From Amycolatopsis regifaucium (GTDB lineage Bacteria; Actinomycetota; Actinomycetes; Mycobacteriales; Pseudonocardiaceae): 64,000 nt of DNA. Below the pieces are notes generated by a model. It was not told the origin of the DNA. It saw only the letters and a program-made list of their open reading frames with translations, and made no database searches. Position 1 is the first letter of the stretch. Each line of letters begins with the position of its first letter. Both the position numbers and the translations under genes were made by a program. The stretch is taken from assembly GCF_001613935.1 (NCBI RefSeq), contig NZ_LQCI01000012.1, positions 62,001 to 126,000 of the forward strand, in the 5' to 3' direction. Below, one piece after another: positions 18,454 through 26,932 of this stretch.

Positions 18454-19616
18454 CGCTTTCCCCTCGCCGCGACTGGAACCTTGACTTCCCATTCCGTGCC
18501 CTGGCCCGGCGCGGTGTCGAGGGCGACGCTTCCGCCCAGATCCCGCACGCGGCCCTTGATGGACTCCGCGATACCTAGATGTCCTTCGGCGCTCGCGCGT
18601 TCCATCACGCCGGGCGCGATTCCGGGACCGTCGTCGCGAACGCTGATCACGACCTCGGTGCCGAGGTCCTCCAGCAGCACCCAGGCGTGCGCCTCGGGGC
18701 CGGCGTGTTTCTCCACGTTCGACAGCGCTTCACGCGCCACCGCCACGAGTTCCGTGGTGACGTGCTCGGGCAGCTGAACCTCGCCCGCCGGCGTCGAGAC
18801 CTGTACCGACGGGGTCGCGAGCAACTGCAGCGCGGCCCGGAGATCGGTGGTGCCGTTCGCGCTCGGCCGCGTCGGCTCGGTGGTGACCAGCGCGCGCAGC
18901 GCGATCTCCTGTTCGCCCGCCAGCTTCGCCAGTTCCGCGGCTTCTCCGCCGACCTCGGCACCGCGTTTGCGCACCCGCGCCAGCACCTGCAGGACGCTGT
19001 CGTGGATCGAGCGGGCGAGCCGTTCCCGTTCGGCCGTCGCGGCCTCCATGCGCAAGGCCCTGGTCAGCGCGTCCGCGGACCTTCGCGCCATGGTCGCGGC
19101 CTGCCCGATCACGAACCCGCTCGCGGTCAGCAGGAAGCCGTCCCGCGCGACGTCGACGTCGAAGCGCCAGCGCACCAGCCCGGTGACGACCGAGACCACC
19201 AACCCGGCGAGGACCCCGCCGAGCGCGCCGAACCGCGTCCCGGCGGCCGCCGGCGGGACCGCCGCCCACACCGTCGTGATGAGCGGCGTGTTGGCGTCGA
19301 ACTGAGCGGTGGACAAGATCCACGCCGAGGTGAACATGAGGACCACGGTCAGCACGAGATCGACACCGACCAGCCACGGCCAGCGGCTCGACGGCCGCGC
19401 GTAGAACACGCTGCTGACCACCGTCCACGCCGTCATCATCCCGAACGCCGCCCACGCCAGCCATTGGTTCGCGTAGCCGCCGTAGTGGACGACGAACGAG
19501 CCGAGCGCGAAGAGCAGTGTCGCCACGCGAAGCACGATCACCCCGCGCCACAGCGGAGTGGCCGGGTCCCGCGTGCCCAGTGCCGAGACGGCGCGCCAGA
19601 GCGGGGCTTCGGTCAC
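18450..19616 (-). CDS. MacS-type sensor histidine kinase
   Basis: A 388-residue membrane kinase. Five to six hydrophobic segments occupy residues ~25-175. The HisKA_3 dimerisation helix has the phospho-acceptor His205 in ARSIHDSVLQVLARV. The ATPase domain has the N-box REALSNVEKHA and the G-box DDGPGIAPG. The membrane domain fits the DUF5931/MacS group of actinobacterial kinases. It is cotranscribed with the following response regulator (4-bp overlap), and its start overlaps the stop of the AI-2E permease gene, so the three form one operon. The signal is unknown. Confidence 0.9.
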   Translation of the reverse strand: MTEAPLWRAVSALGTRDPATPLWRGVIVLRVATLLFALGSFVVHYGGYANQWLAWAAFGMMTAWTVVSSVFYARPSSRWPWLVGVDLVLTVVLMFTSAWILSTAQFDANTPLITTVWAAVPPAAAGTRFGALGGVLAGLVVSVVTGLVRWRFDVDVARDGFLLTASGFVIGQAATMARRSADALTRALRMEAATAERERLARSIHDSVLQVLARVRKRGAEVGGEAAELAKLAGEQEIALRALVTTEPTRPSANGTTDLRAALQLLATPSVQVSTPAGEVQLPEHVTTELVAVAREALSNVEKHAGPEAHAWVLLEDLGTEVVISVRDDGPGIAPGVMERASAEGHLGIAESIKGRVRDLGGSVALDTAPGQGTEWEVKVPVAARGKR

Positions 19617-20818
19617 GGCTTGGCTTCGGCCTCTTCATCCGGCGAGCCGGCTGTGTTCGGCTCCGCCGCCTGATCCTTCAGGACGTCGACCTCGGCCGGG
19701 TCGGGATCGTGTTCGTGCAGCAGCGATCGGATACCGGCGTTGAGCACCGCGAGCAGCGGCACCGACAGCAGCGCGCCCGCGATCCCGGCGGCGACCAGGC
19801 CCGCGGTGATCGCGAGCACCACCGCGAGCGGATGCAGTTTGACCGCGCGCCCGAGCAGGATCGGCTGCAGCACGTGGCTCTCCAGCTGCATGACGCCGAT
19901 GACGATGGCCAGCACGATGAGCGCGCCGACGACCCCCTTCGTCACCAGCGCGATCAGCACGGCGACGGCGCCGGCGATCACGGCGCCGATGATCGGGATG
20001 AACGCGCCGAGGAAGACCAGTGTCGCCAGCGGGATCACCAGCGGCACGCCGACGATCGCCAGCCCGACGCCGATGCCGACCGCGTCGACCACGGCCACCG
20101 CCGCCGTCGCGCGGACGTAACTGACCAGCGAGGCGAACCCGCGCCGCCCGGCGACGTCGACCCGGTTGCGCACCCGGCCGGGCACGCCACGGACGAGGAA
20201 CTTCCAGATCCCGTCGCCGCCGGAGAGGAAGAAGATGAGGATGAACAGGGTCAGGATGAACCCGGTGACGATCTCGCCGACGGTGCCCGCCGTGGTGAGC
20301 GCCGTGGTGGTGATCGACGCCTGGTTGTTCTGCAGGAAGCCGATCGCCTGGTTGATGAACTCCTGGATCTGCTCCTGGCGCAGGTGCAGCGGGCCGTCGA
20401 TGAGCCACACCTTGATCTGGTTGAGGCTTTCCGTCAGCTGCTTCTGCAATTCCGGCAGACCGGAGGAGAACTGCGCGACGACGAAGGTCAGCAGTCCGCC
20501 GAGTACCGCGAGCCCGGCGATCAGCACTATCCCGGCCGCGAGCCCGCGCGGGAATCTCAGCATCGTCAGCTTGGAGACCGCCGGGGCGAGGAGCGCGGCG
20601 AGCAGCAGCGCGATCGACAGCGGGATGACGACCACCGACAGGTAGCCGATCAGGAACACGATGACGTAGAGCGCGGCGATCACCACGATGAAGCGCCACG
20701 ACAGCGCGGCGCCGATCCGCAGACCGCGCGGGACCAGCCCGGTGACGTCTTCGTTGGATTCGGAGAGGAAGGGGTTCGCCGGGTCGAATTGCGGCTGCTT
20801 GCGCTGGGGCTCGCTCAC
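19613..20818 (-). CDS. AI-2E family (PurR-type) transporter
   Basis: A 401-residue membrane protein of the AI-2E/YdiK permease family. It has about eight segments, with the family hallmarks PLSIALLLAALLAPAV and the late FIPIIGAVIAGAVAVLIAL and HVLQPILLGRAVKLHPLAV blocks. Substrates of most members are unproven; AI-2 export and Na+/H+ exchange have been reported. I chose GTG at 20818 because TACGGT lies 6 nt upstream (leaderless pattern). An ATG at 20857 is possible but lacks a ribosome binding site. First gene of an operon with the two-component system. Confidence 0.85.
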   Translation of the reverse strand: MSEPQRKQPQFDPANPFLSESNEDVTGLVPRGLRIGAALSWRFIVVIAALYVIVFLIGYLSVVVIPLSIALLLAALLAPAVSKLTMLRFPRGLAAGIVLIAGLAVLGGLLTFVVAQFSSGLPELQKQLTESLNQIKVWLIDGPLHLRQEQIQEFINQAIGFLQNNQASITTTALTTAGTVGEIVTGFILTLFILIFFLSGGDGIWKFLVRGVPGRVRNRVDVAGRRGFASLVSYVRATAAVAVVDAVGIGVGLAIVGVPLVIPLATLVFLGAFIPIIGAVIAGAVAVLIALVTKGVVGALIVLAIVIGVMQLESHVLQPILLGRAVKLHPLAVVLAITAGLVAAGIAGALLSVPLLAVLNAGIRSLLHEHDPDPAEVDVLKDQAAEPNTAGSPDEEAEAKP

Positions 20819-20824
20819 GCGCTC

Positions 20825-20830
20825 ACCGTA
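20825..20830 (-). promoter_or_regulatory. Leaderless-type -10 element of the AI-2E permease operon
   Basis: TACGGT on the minus strand, 6 nt before the GTG at 20818. Confidence 0.4.
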
Positions 20831-21097
20831 TCGGTCCGGGGCGACGTTGTTGAACATTCCGGGCTACGCGCCATGGGTGGATTCGCCCGAAGCGACGCTT
20901 GACACACCGTCGCATGATCAACTCACGAGTAACCTGGGCCCGCCAGGAGTGATCACTGATCGTCATGACGGCCTACACCCTGTGTTTTTCACACGATCGT
21001 GCCATCAAGGTGCTCCGAAGTCGCGCGGGCCTTCCCCGCTTTGCTTATGTCGGTGCCGTAACGACGAACCGGCACACCGAGGCGAGCAGGAGACTGA

Positions 21098-22123
21098 GTG
21101 GCGAACGCGGCGAAGAACGAGGGGCGGGGCGCGGCGCGCTTCGGCCGTCTCGCTTCGCGTACGTTGTTCGTGCTCGGCGGCGCCGTCGCCGGTTCGGCCG
21201 CGGCCTGGGTGGTTTCCGGCGCTTCCGCTTCCGCCGACGTCGTTCCCTCCGCTCCGGTGATCTCCACTCCCGGAACGAGCGTCACCCCGGTCACCGACGC
21301 CACCGCGGCCGGGCTGACCGACGTTTCGCGCGGTACTTCGAAGTTCGCGGGCGACGTGGCCGGCGCGATGTGCGGCAACCGTCACCAGGAAGCCACCACG
21401 TGGTCGATGCCGAGTGAGGACAAGCCCGCCTCCGCGAAGTACCACTGCGGCGACATCCGTGCCGACGAGCACGAAGTCTCCACCCGCGTGAGCGGCGCCG
21501 TCTCCGATTTCGCGGACCACGCGGTCATCACCCCGACCGAGCGGACCCTCGGGGCCGTCGAGCACATCGTGCGCAAGCCGCAGGACACCCGCCAGGTGCT
21601 GGACGAGACCTTCGCCGGAACACCCGAGGCGCAGGACTTCGGCCGCAAGGTCTGGAACTTCCTCGACCCGCGCGGGCACCGCGACCTCCCGGACCTCCCG
21701 GTCGGCGGCGTTCCACTCGACCCGAGGTCCCCGCTGGAGACCGGCGGTGCCGGCGAACAGGTCACCGACTTCGCCCAGCTGGCCACGACTCAGTTCCCCG
21801 CTTCCGCCGAGACCGTCCTGCCGATGCCGGCCTTCGTGCAGCAGCACGGTGCCTTCGATCAGGTCCAGGACGCTCCGGCGCGTGACGGTCACCACGGTGA
21901 CTTCCCGCGTCCGCTCTCCCCGGCGCCGCTTCCCGTCGCGCCGTCCATCCCGACTGTCCCCGGCGGCGGCACCGCCCCCGGTGGTCACCTCGACGGCCTG
22001 ACCTATGGCGTTCCCTCCTGGGTCGCCTCCGCCGTGGAGCGTTCGCTGGCCGGCACCACGCTGGCCGGTACGCGGTACATGCCGCTCACCCCGGGTTCGC
22101 AGCCCGGCGTCACTCCCGACTGA
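21098..22123 (+). CDS. Secreted protein of unknown function
   Basis: A 341-residue protein with a signal peptide: basic N-terminus, hydrophobic LFVLGGAVAGSAAAWVVSG, likely cleavage after ASASA near residue 46. The mature part starts Val/Pro/Thr-rich, has only two cysteines (in AMCGNRHQ and YHCGD) about 25 residues apart that could form a disulfide, and ends with a proline-rich segment. I recognise no domain. GTG start at 21098 with GGAG five bases upstream. It lies 221 bp upstream of the chaplin-like repeat gene on the same strand; both encode secreted proteins and may act together at the cell surface. Confidence 0.65.
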   Translation: MANAAKNEGRGAARFGRLASRTLFVLGGAVAGSAAAWVVSGASASADVVPSAPVISTPGTSVTPVTDATAAGLTDVSRGTSKFAGDVAGAMCGNRHQEATTWSMPSEDKPASAKYHCGDIRADEHEVSTRVSGAVSDFADHAVITPTERTLGAVEHIVRKPQDTRQVLDETFAGTPEAQDFGRKVWNFLDPRGHRDLPDLPVGGVPLDPRSPLETGGAGEQVTDFAQLATTQFPASAETVLPMPAFVQQHGAFDQVQDAPARDGHHGDFPRPLSPAPLPVAPSIPTVPGGGTAPGGHLDGLTYGVPSWVASAVERSLAGTTLAGTRYMPLTPGSQPGVTPD

Positions 22124-22344
22124 ACACCTCCCTCCGCGGGGTAGCCGACGCGCCCTACGCCTCCCGATTCCGGGCTTGGCTTCGCGTCCGCTCCTGATCC
22201 CCGCGAAACGGCGGTGCGCCGCATTTGATTCGACACTGCGTGCGCCCGCATTCGCTCCACCCCCTCTGGTGCCACTCATTCGACATTCGTCGAGGGCACC
22301 TCCTTGAACCCGAAAGGGAACCCGAAATGAAGGAGAAAAACCCC

Positions 22345-25300
22345 ATGCAATCCTGGGCAAAGCGCGGACTCCAGACCGCGTTGGTCACGGGTGGGTTGTT
22401 GATGCTGGGTACCGGCATCGCCTCGGCTGACGAACAGGTCAACCCCGACACCCCTGCCTCACCGCTCGACGCGAACGTCACCGTTCCCATCGAGATCGGC
22501 AACAACGCCATCGGCACGCCCCTCGGCCAGGCGGACCTCCCCGGTTACGAGGGTGAGTTCAGCACCAAGACCGTCACCAAGCCCGTCCCCGACGCGCTCG
22601 CCTCGGCTTCTTCGCCCAGCAGCGGCATCGACGGCGTCGGCGGAGGACTGCCCCAGCTCTCCAGCAAGGGCGCCATCCCCGCCCCGCTGGCCAAGGGTGA
22701 GCCCGCCCCTCAGCACAGCGGCGGACTGACCCCGGGTGGCTTCACCACCACGGACGACATCCTCAAGGGCAACAAGGTCGTCGGCGACGTGGTCGTCCCG
22801 ATCCAGATCGTCGACAACGCCATCGGCGTAGTCGGCGACGCCGAGGTCAAGGGTGGGAAACACCAGCAGACCTGGTCGCACCACCAGGACGTCGAGACCA
22901 CCGGTGAGGACTCAAGCATCGCCGGGAACGTCGTGTCCCTCGACTGGGCACTGCCCGTGCAGATCGCCGGCAACGGCGGCGGGCTCGCCGGCGGCACCGG
23001 CCGCGTGGTCGGCGGCTCCGCCAACCAGAGCACCACCGAGACCGGCGACATCACGACCGACGGCGAGGGCTCCGCCACCTCCGGCAACGTCGTGGCCGGT
23101 CAGTTCGCCACCCCGGTCCAGGTGACCGGCAACGCCGCGTCCTGGATCCTCGGCAACGCCGACAGCTCCGGCTACGAGGCCGAGACCGACGCCACCTCAG
23201 GCGGCTGGATCAAGACCGACGGTGACGACTCCTCGGTCGGCGGCAACGTCGTCGCGGTACCGGTCGCCCTGCCGGTGAAGGTCAACGACAACGCGGCCGC
23301 CGCGTGGGGTTCGCTCGCGAACTCCAACAGCAGCTCCTCCGCGGACGCGACCGCGGGCGACACCACACCCGGCTGGAGCAACGTCCCCAGCTACGTGCAG
23401 ACCGAGGGCGAGGACTCGTTCCTCGCGGGTAACGCGGTCGTGCCGCAGACCGCGGACGTCGCGAACGTCGGTGGCGTGGCCGCCAGCTGGATCGGACTGG
23501 CGAACACCGGCACCGACGGTGGCACCAGCCAGTCCAGCGCCGTCGACGCCGGTGGGTTCGTCAGCTCCGAGGGCGATGGCTCCGCGGCCGGTGGCAACAT
23601 CATCGACCCGGCCGTGGCCGCCCCCGCCGAGGTGACCTGCATCGCGGGCAGCTACATCGGCAACGCCAACGCCACGTCGTGCGAGAACACCGTCGACGGC
23701 AACGCCGGCGGCGGCAGCCACACCACCGGTGAGGACTCCACCCTCGCCGGGAACATCGTCAACACCCAGGCCGCGCTGGCCCCCGAGGTCTACGGCGTCG
23801 GCGGCTCGCACATCGGCCAGGCCGTCGCCGAGGCGACCGAGACGAAGACCGTGACCGCCGGCGGGTACGACGGCACCACGGGCGACGACTCGTCCGGTTC
23901 GGGCAACGTCGTCCAGGTCCCGGTCGCGGGCCCGGTCGAGGTCTTCGGCGTCGGTGGCTCTTTCATCGGCCAGGGCTCCGGTACCGCCGACGAGACCAAG
24001 GTCATCTCCGGCGGCGGCGGTGGAAACACCAACGACGACAACGGTTTCGTGAGCTCCAACCTGGGCACCGTGCCGGTTTCGCTGCCGGTGCAGGCGTTCG
24101 GGATCGGTGGCGCGTTGCTCGGCCAGGGCCACGGTGCCGCCGACGGTGACACCACCTCCAACGCGGGCGGCGACGTCCACGCGACCGGTGACGGTGGCGC
24201 GGCTGCGGGCAACCTGGTCTACGGCCCGGTGTCCCTGCCGGTCCAGGCGCACAACTTCGCCGCCGTTCTCGGCGGAATCGCGTCGGGCAAGGGCTCGAAC
24301 CTGACCGACTCGTCGGCCGGTGGCGACGCCACCGCCAACGGTGAAGAAGGCGCGCTGGCCGGCAACATCGTCCAGACGCCGATCGGTGGCGCGGTCCCGG
24401 TGACCGGGCACGGCATCGCCGGTGCGGGCATCGCCGAGGGCGACAGCGTCAGCGACGTCCTCTCGGAGGCAGGCGGCGACGCCACCACCACCGGTGAAGA
24501 GGGCGCGGTCTCGGGCAACATCATCGGCGCGCAGGTGCTGCCGATCGTGCCGATCACGCACGACGCGGTCGCGGTCGCCGGTCTCGCCGACGCAGAAGGC
24601 TCCAACACCGTCGACGCCATCTCGGGCGGCGACGTGGAGACCTCGGGCCTCGACGGATCGCTTTCGGGCAACATCCTCGACCTCCCGGCCGCGGTCGACC
24701 CCGAGGTGTTCGGCAACGCCATCGCGGCGGTCGGCGGCGTGTCCGAGACCGAAGCGACCAGCATGATCACTGGCCAGACCGGTGGCGACAGCAGCACCGA
24801 CGGCAGCCGAGAGGCCCTTTCCGGGTTCAACTTCCACCACCCGTTCATGTTCGTGATCCCGCTGAACGAGCTCGAGATCCCGATCCTGGCGATCGCGGAG
24901 GAAAACTCGGAAGACTCCACCGTGATGAACGGTGAAGACCTCACCCGCGTCTTCACCGACTCGGTCGGTTCGGAGATGCCGATCGACGCGCTGCCCGCGC
25001 TGCCCTTCGGTGTCCCGGCCGTTCCGTCGCTGACCGGTGCCGGCGCCCTGCCTGCCATCCCGGAGATCGGTGGCGCCCGCGCCGACGGTCCCCAGATGGC
25101 CACCCTCCCGGTGCAGATGGCCGCTCAGACCGCGCTGAAGCAGGTCCGGACCATCCCGGTCCAGCTGCCGAAGTCCGACCTGCCCGAGCTGCCCGCCACC
25201 CCGGGCCTGCCCGGTGTCCCGGCCCTGCCGAAGACCCCGGGTCTGCCCGGTGGCACCGGTCGTGCGGACGCCCCGAAGCTCGCGCAGCTTCCGTCGCTGC

Positions 25301-25575
25301 CCGCCGTCGGCAACCTGCCGGTGGGTCAGCTGCCCGCCGTCGGCAACCTGCCGATGGACCTGCCCGCCACGGGCACCCTCCCGGTCGGCCAGCTGCCGAC
25401 CGACGGCAAGCCGCCGGTGCAGCTGCCCACCACGGGCACCCTGCCCGTCGTGACCAGCACCCCGGCGCTGCCGACCGCGCAGGTTCCGGCTCTGGCGAAC
25501 GTCGACTCGGCGCCGATGAGCATGTTCCAGCGTTTCGTGGGCACCCTGACCGGCAAGAAGTTCCACACCATGTGA
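22345..25575 (+). CDS. Giant secreted protein with thirteen chaplin-like repeats
   Basis: A 1076-residue protein. The signal peptide ends ASA at residue 28. From about 22768 to 24790 thirteen units recur every ~50-60 residues, with consensus GN-[VI]-[VI]-x2-PV-x2-PV-x-V-x-G/N-x5-G, separated by Gly/Thr/Asp/Ser-rich linkers containing TTGEDS/TDGDDS. The unit strongly resembles the chaplin domain of aerial actinomycetes (GNxVQxPVxxPVxVxG). Only unit six keeps a Cys pair. The C-terminal ~250 residues are Leu/Pro-rich with LPxVGNLP and LPxTGTLPV repeats and end in KKFHTM. The ATG at 22345 has AAGGAG nine bases upstream. It is probably an amyloid-like or surface-coating protein; this role is inferred. 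Confidence 0.75.
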   Translation: MQSWAKRGLQTALVTGGLLMLGTGIASADEQVNPDTPASPLDANVTVPIEIGNNAIGTPLGQADLPGYEGEFSTKTVTKPVPDALASASSPSSGIDGVGGGLPQLSSKGAIPAPLAKGEPAPQHSGGLTPGGFTTTDDILKGNKVVGDVVVPIQIVDNAIGVVGDAEVKGGKHQQTWSHHQDVETTGEDSSIAGNVVSLDWALPVQIAGNGGGLAGGTGRVVGGSANQSTTETGDITTDGEGSATSGNVVAGQFATPVQVTGNAASWILGNADSSGYEAETDATSGGWIKTDGDDSSVGGNVVAVPVALPVKVNDNAAAAWGSLANSNSSSSADATAGDTTPGWSNVPSYVQTEGEDSFLAGNAVVPQTADVANVGGVAASWIGLANTGTDGGTSQSSAVDAGGFVSSEGDGSAAGGNIIDPAVAAPAEVTCIAGSYIGNANATSCENTVDGNAGGGSHTTGEDSTLAGNIVNTQAALAPEVYGVGGSHIGQAVAEATETKTVTAGGYDGTTGDDSSGSGNVVQVPVAGPVEVFGVGGSFIGQGSGTADETKVISGGGGGNTNDDNGFVSSNLGTVPVSLPVQAFGIGGALLGQGHGAADGDTTSNAGGDVHATGDGGAAAGNLVYGPVSLPVQAHNFAAVLGGIASGKGSNLTDSSAGGDATANGEEGALAGNIVQTPIGGAVPVTGHGIAGAGIAEGDSVSDVLSEAGGDATTTGEEGAVSGNIIGAQVLPIVPITHDAVAVAGLADAEGSNTVDAISGGDVETSGLDGSLSGNILDLPAAVDPEVFGNAIAAVGGVSETEATSMITGQTGGDSSTDGSREALSGFNFHHPFMFVIPLNELEIPILAIAEENSEDSTVMNGEDLTRVFTDSVGSEMPIDALPALPFGVPAVPSLTGAGALPAIPEIGGARADGPQMATLPVQMAAQTALKQVRTIPVQLPKSDLPELPATPGLPGVPALPKTPGLPGGTGRADAPKLAQLPSLPAVGNLPVGQLPAVGNLPMDLPATGTLPVGQLPTDGKPPVQLPTTGTLPVVTSTPALPTAQVPALANVDSAPMSMFQRFVGTLTGKKFHTM

Positions 25576-25609
25576 ACCTGCCAGTCGGCTCACGCCACTG
25601 AATGAGAAG

Positions 25610-25645
25610 CGGGCCCGGGAGGCGACTCCCGGGCCCGTTTCTGTT
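25610..25645. terminator. Strong terminator after the chaplin-like gene, probably bidirectional
   Basis: A perfect 12-bp stem, CGGGCCCGGGAG (25610-25621) with CTCCCGGGCCCG (25626-25637), closed by a GCGA tetraloop and followed by TTTCTGTT. On the opposite strand the stem is followed by a T-containing CTTCTCATT, so it can also end the convergent ROK gene. Confidence 0.85.
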
Positions 25646-25647
25646 CG

Positions 25648-26841
25648 TCACTCACGAGTTTTTCCGAACAGCGCGTCCTGTGCCGCGCCCATCGCGGTCA
25701 GCACCGCGCCTTCCCGCACCGCGCCGCCGCCGACGGTCCCCGCGCGGACCTCGGTCCGCAGCGGCGAGATCTCCGCGAGCCGGCGGCTCACCCGGTCCGC
25801 CAGCGCGTCGCCGCCTGCCCGGCCGACTTCGCCGCCGAGTACGACACAGCCCGGGTCCAGCACCGCGGTGACCGCGGCGGAGCCGATGGCGATCCGCTCC
25901 GCGACGATCTCCAGGAAGTCTTCGGCGTCCGCGTCGATCGCGTATCCAACAGCAGCTTCGGCCGCTTCGGCGTTGTCGGCCGGTGAGGCCGGGATGCCAT
26001 GCGCTCGGGCCAGTTCGCAGATCGCGGCGCTGCCCGCGAGGGTGTGGAAGCCGCCGTCGCAATCGGTCGCCGTCGGAAGTCTGCCGGGGCCGAGCATCGG
26101 CAGGAACCCGATCTCCCCCGCGCCGCCCGACGCGCCCCGTCGCAGTGAACCGTCGAGAACGACGGCCGCGCCGACGCCGAAACCGAGCCACAGCAAGACG
26201 AACGTGTCCCGGTCGCGGGCGGCGCCGAGTCGTTGTTCGGCCGCGGCCGCGAGGTTGACCTCGTTCTCCAGCAGTACCGGGATGCCCAGCCGTCGCCGGA
26301 GTTCGAAGACGAGTCTGCCGTGCCACGCGGGCAATCCCCCGGCCGGCCGCAGCCCGCCGGTCGCCGGATCGACCAGGCCGGGAGCGCCGACGGCGATGGT
26401 GTGCAGCACGGTCGCACCCGCTTCGGCGGTGGTGCTCTCCAGCAGCGTGATCGCGCGCTCGACGGCCACGTCGGTGTCGACGTCCAGGTCGAACGGGAGC
26501 GAGGCCTCCGCCCGGGTCCGGCCCAGCAGGTCGGCGACCGAAACGGCCATTCCGTGCGTACGGATGTCGAGGCCGGCGAGGAACGCGCGTTCCGCGACGA
26601 TGCCGTACAGCTTCGCGTTGGGGCCTCGGCGCTCGGCGCCCGCCTCGCCGACGACGGCGATCAGCCCGGCGTCCTGCAGCCGTTCGACGAGGTCGGCGAC
26701 GGTCGGCCGGGAGAGCCCGGTCGACGTCTTGAGCTGGGCGGCCGTCAGCGGACCCTCGCGCTGGAGCAGGTCGAGGGCCAGCCTGTCGTTGATGGCCCGC
26801 GCGGTACTCGGGGAGGCGGACGGCGTCCGAATGAGACTCAC
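25648..26841 (-). CDS. ROK-family transcriptional regulator lacking the zinc motif
   Basis: A 397-residue ROK repressor. A winged helix-turn-helix (about residues 20-65; GPLTAAQLKTSTGLSRPTVADLVERLQ) precedes a sugar-kinase-like domain (LENEVNLAAAAEQRLG, LWLGFGVGAAVVLDG, GGAGEIGFLPM, LDPGCVVLGGEV). The usual ROK zinc site (CxCGxxGCxE) is absent; the position reads TDCDGGFHT. Kinase-type sugar binding may thus differ. The GTG at 26841 has GGGAGG upstream. It is divergent from an MFS transporter, with a TATCAGG inverted repeat between, so it probably represses both genes until a sugar or sugar phosphate binds. Confidence 0.85.
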   Translation of the reverse strand: MSLIRTPSASPSTARAINDRLALDLLQREGPLTAAQLKTSTGLSRPTVADLVERLQDAGLIAVVGEAGAERRGPNAKLYGIVAERAFLAGLDIRTHGMAVSVADLLGRTRAEASLPFDLDVDTDVAVERAITLLESTTAEAGATVLHTIAVGAPGLVDPATGGLRPAGGLPAWHGRLVFELRRRLGIPVLLENEVNLAAAAEQRLGAARDRDTFVLLWLGFGVGAAVVLDGSLRRGASGGAGEIGFLPMLGPGRLPTATDCDGGFHTLAGSAAICELARAHGIPASPADNAEAAEAAVGYAIDADAEDFLEIVAERIAIGSAAVTAVLDPGCVVLGGEVGRAGGDALADRVSRRLAEISPLRTEVRAGTVGGGAVREGAVLTAMGAAQDALFGKTRE

Positions 26842-26864
26842 CGGCAGATCCTCCCAGAATTAAT

Positions 26865-26885
26865 TATCAGGTTCCCTTCCTGATA
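26865..26885. promoter_or_regulatory. ROK operator between regulator and MFS genes
   Basis: An inverted repeat, TATCAGG (26865-26871), seven-base spacer, CCTGATA (26879-26885), extended outward by TAA/TTTA flanks. It lies in the 91-bp divergent gap, in AT-rich sequence unusual for this window. Confidence 0.6.
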
Positions 26886-26932
26886 GTTTACGCTGACGCT
26901 CGTCGGGTTGTCTCGTGGACCTTGGGGGCCCA

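Noticed and set aside
22765..24790. Repeats considered as a CRISPR array or minisatellite
   Set aside because: The period is ~150-185 bp, the repeats vary in sequence and keep one reading frame, so they are protein repeats.
25360..25460. LPATG and LPTTG sequences as sortase anchoring signals in the chaplin-like protein
   Set aside because: They are part of a Leu/Pro repeat and are not followed by a hydrophobic segment and basic tail.
23197..25593. A 798-residue minus-strand frame opposite the chaplin-like gene
   Set aside because: Its repetitiveness only mirrors the repeats of the plus-strand gene, which has a signal peptide and ribosome binding site.
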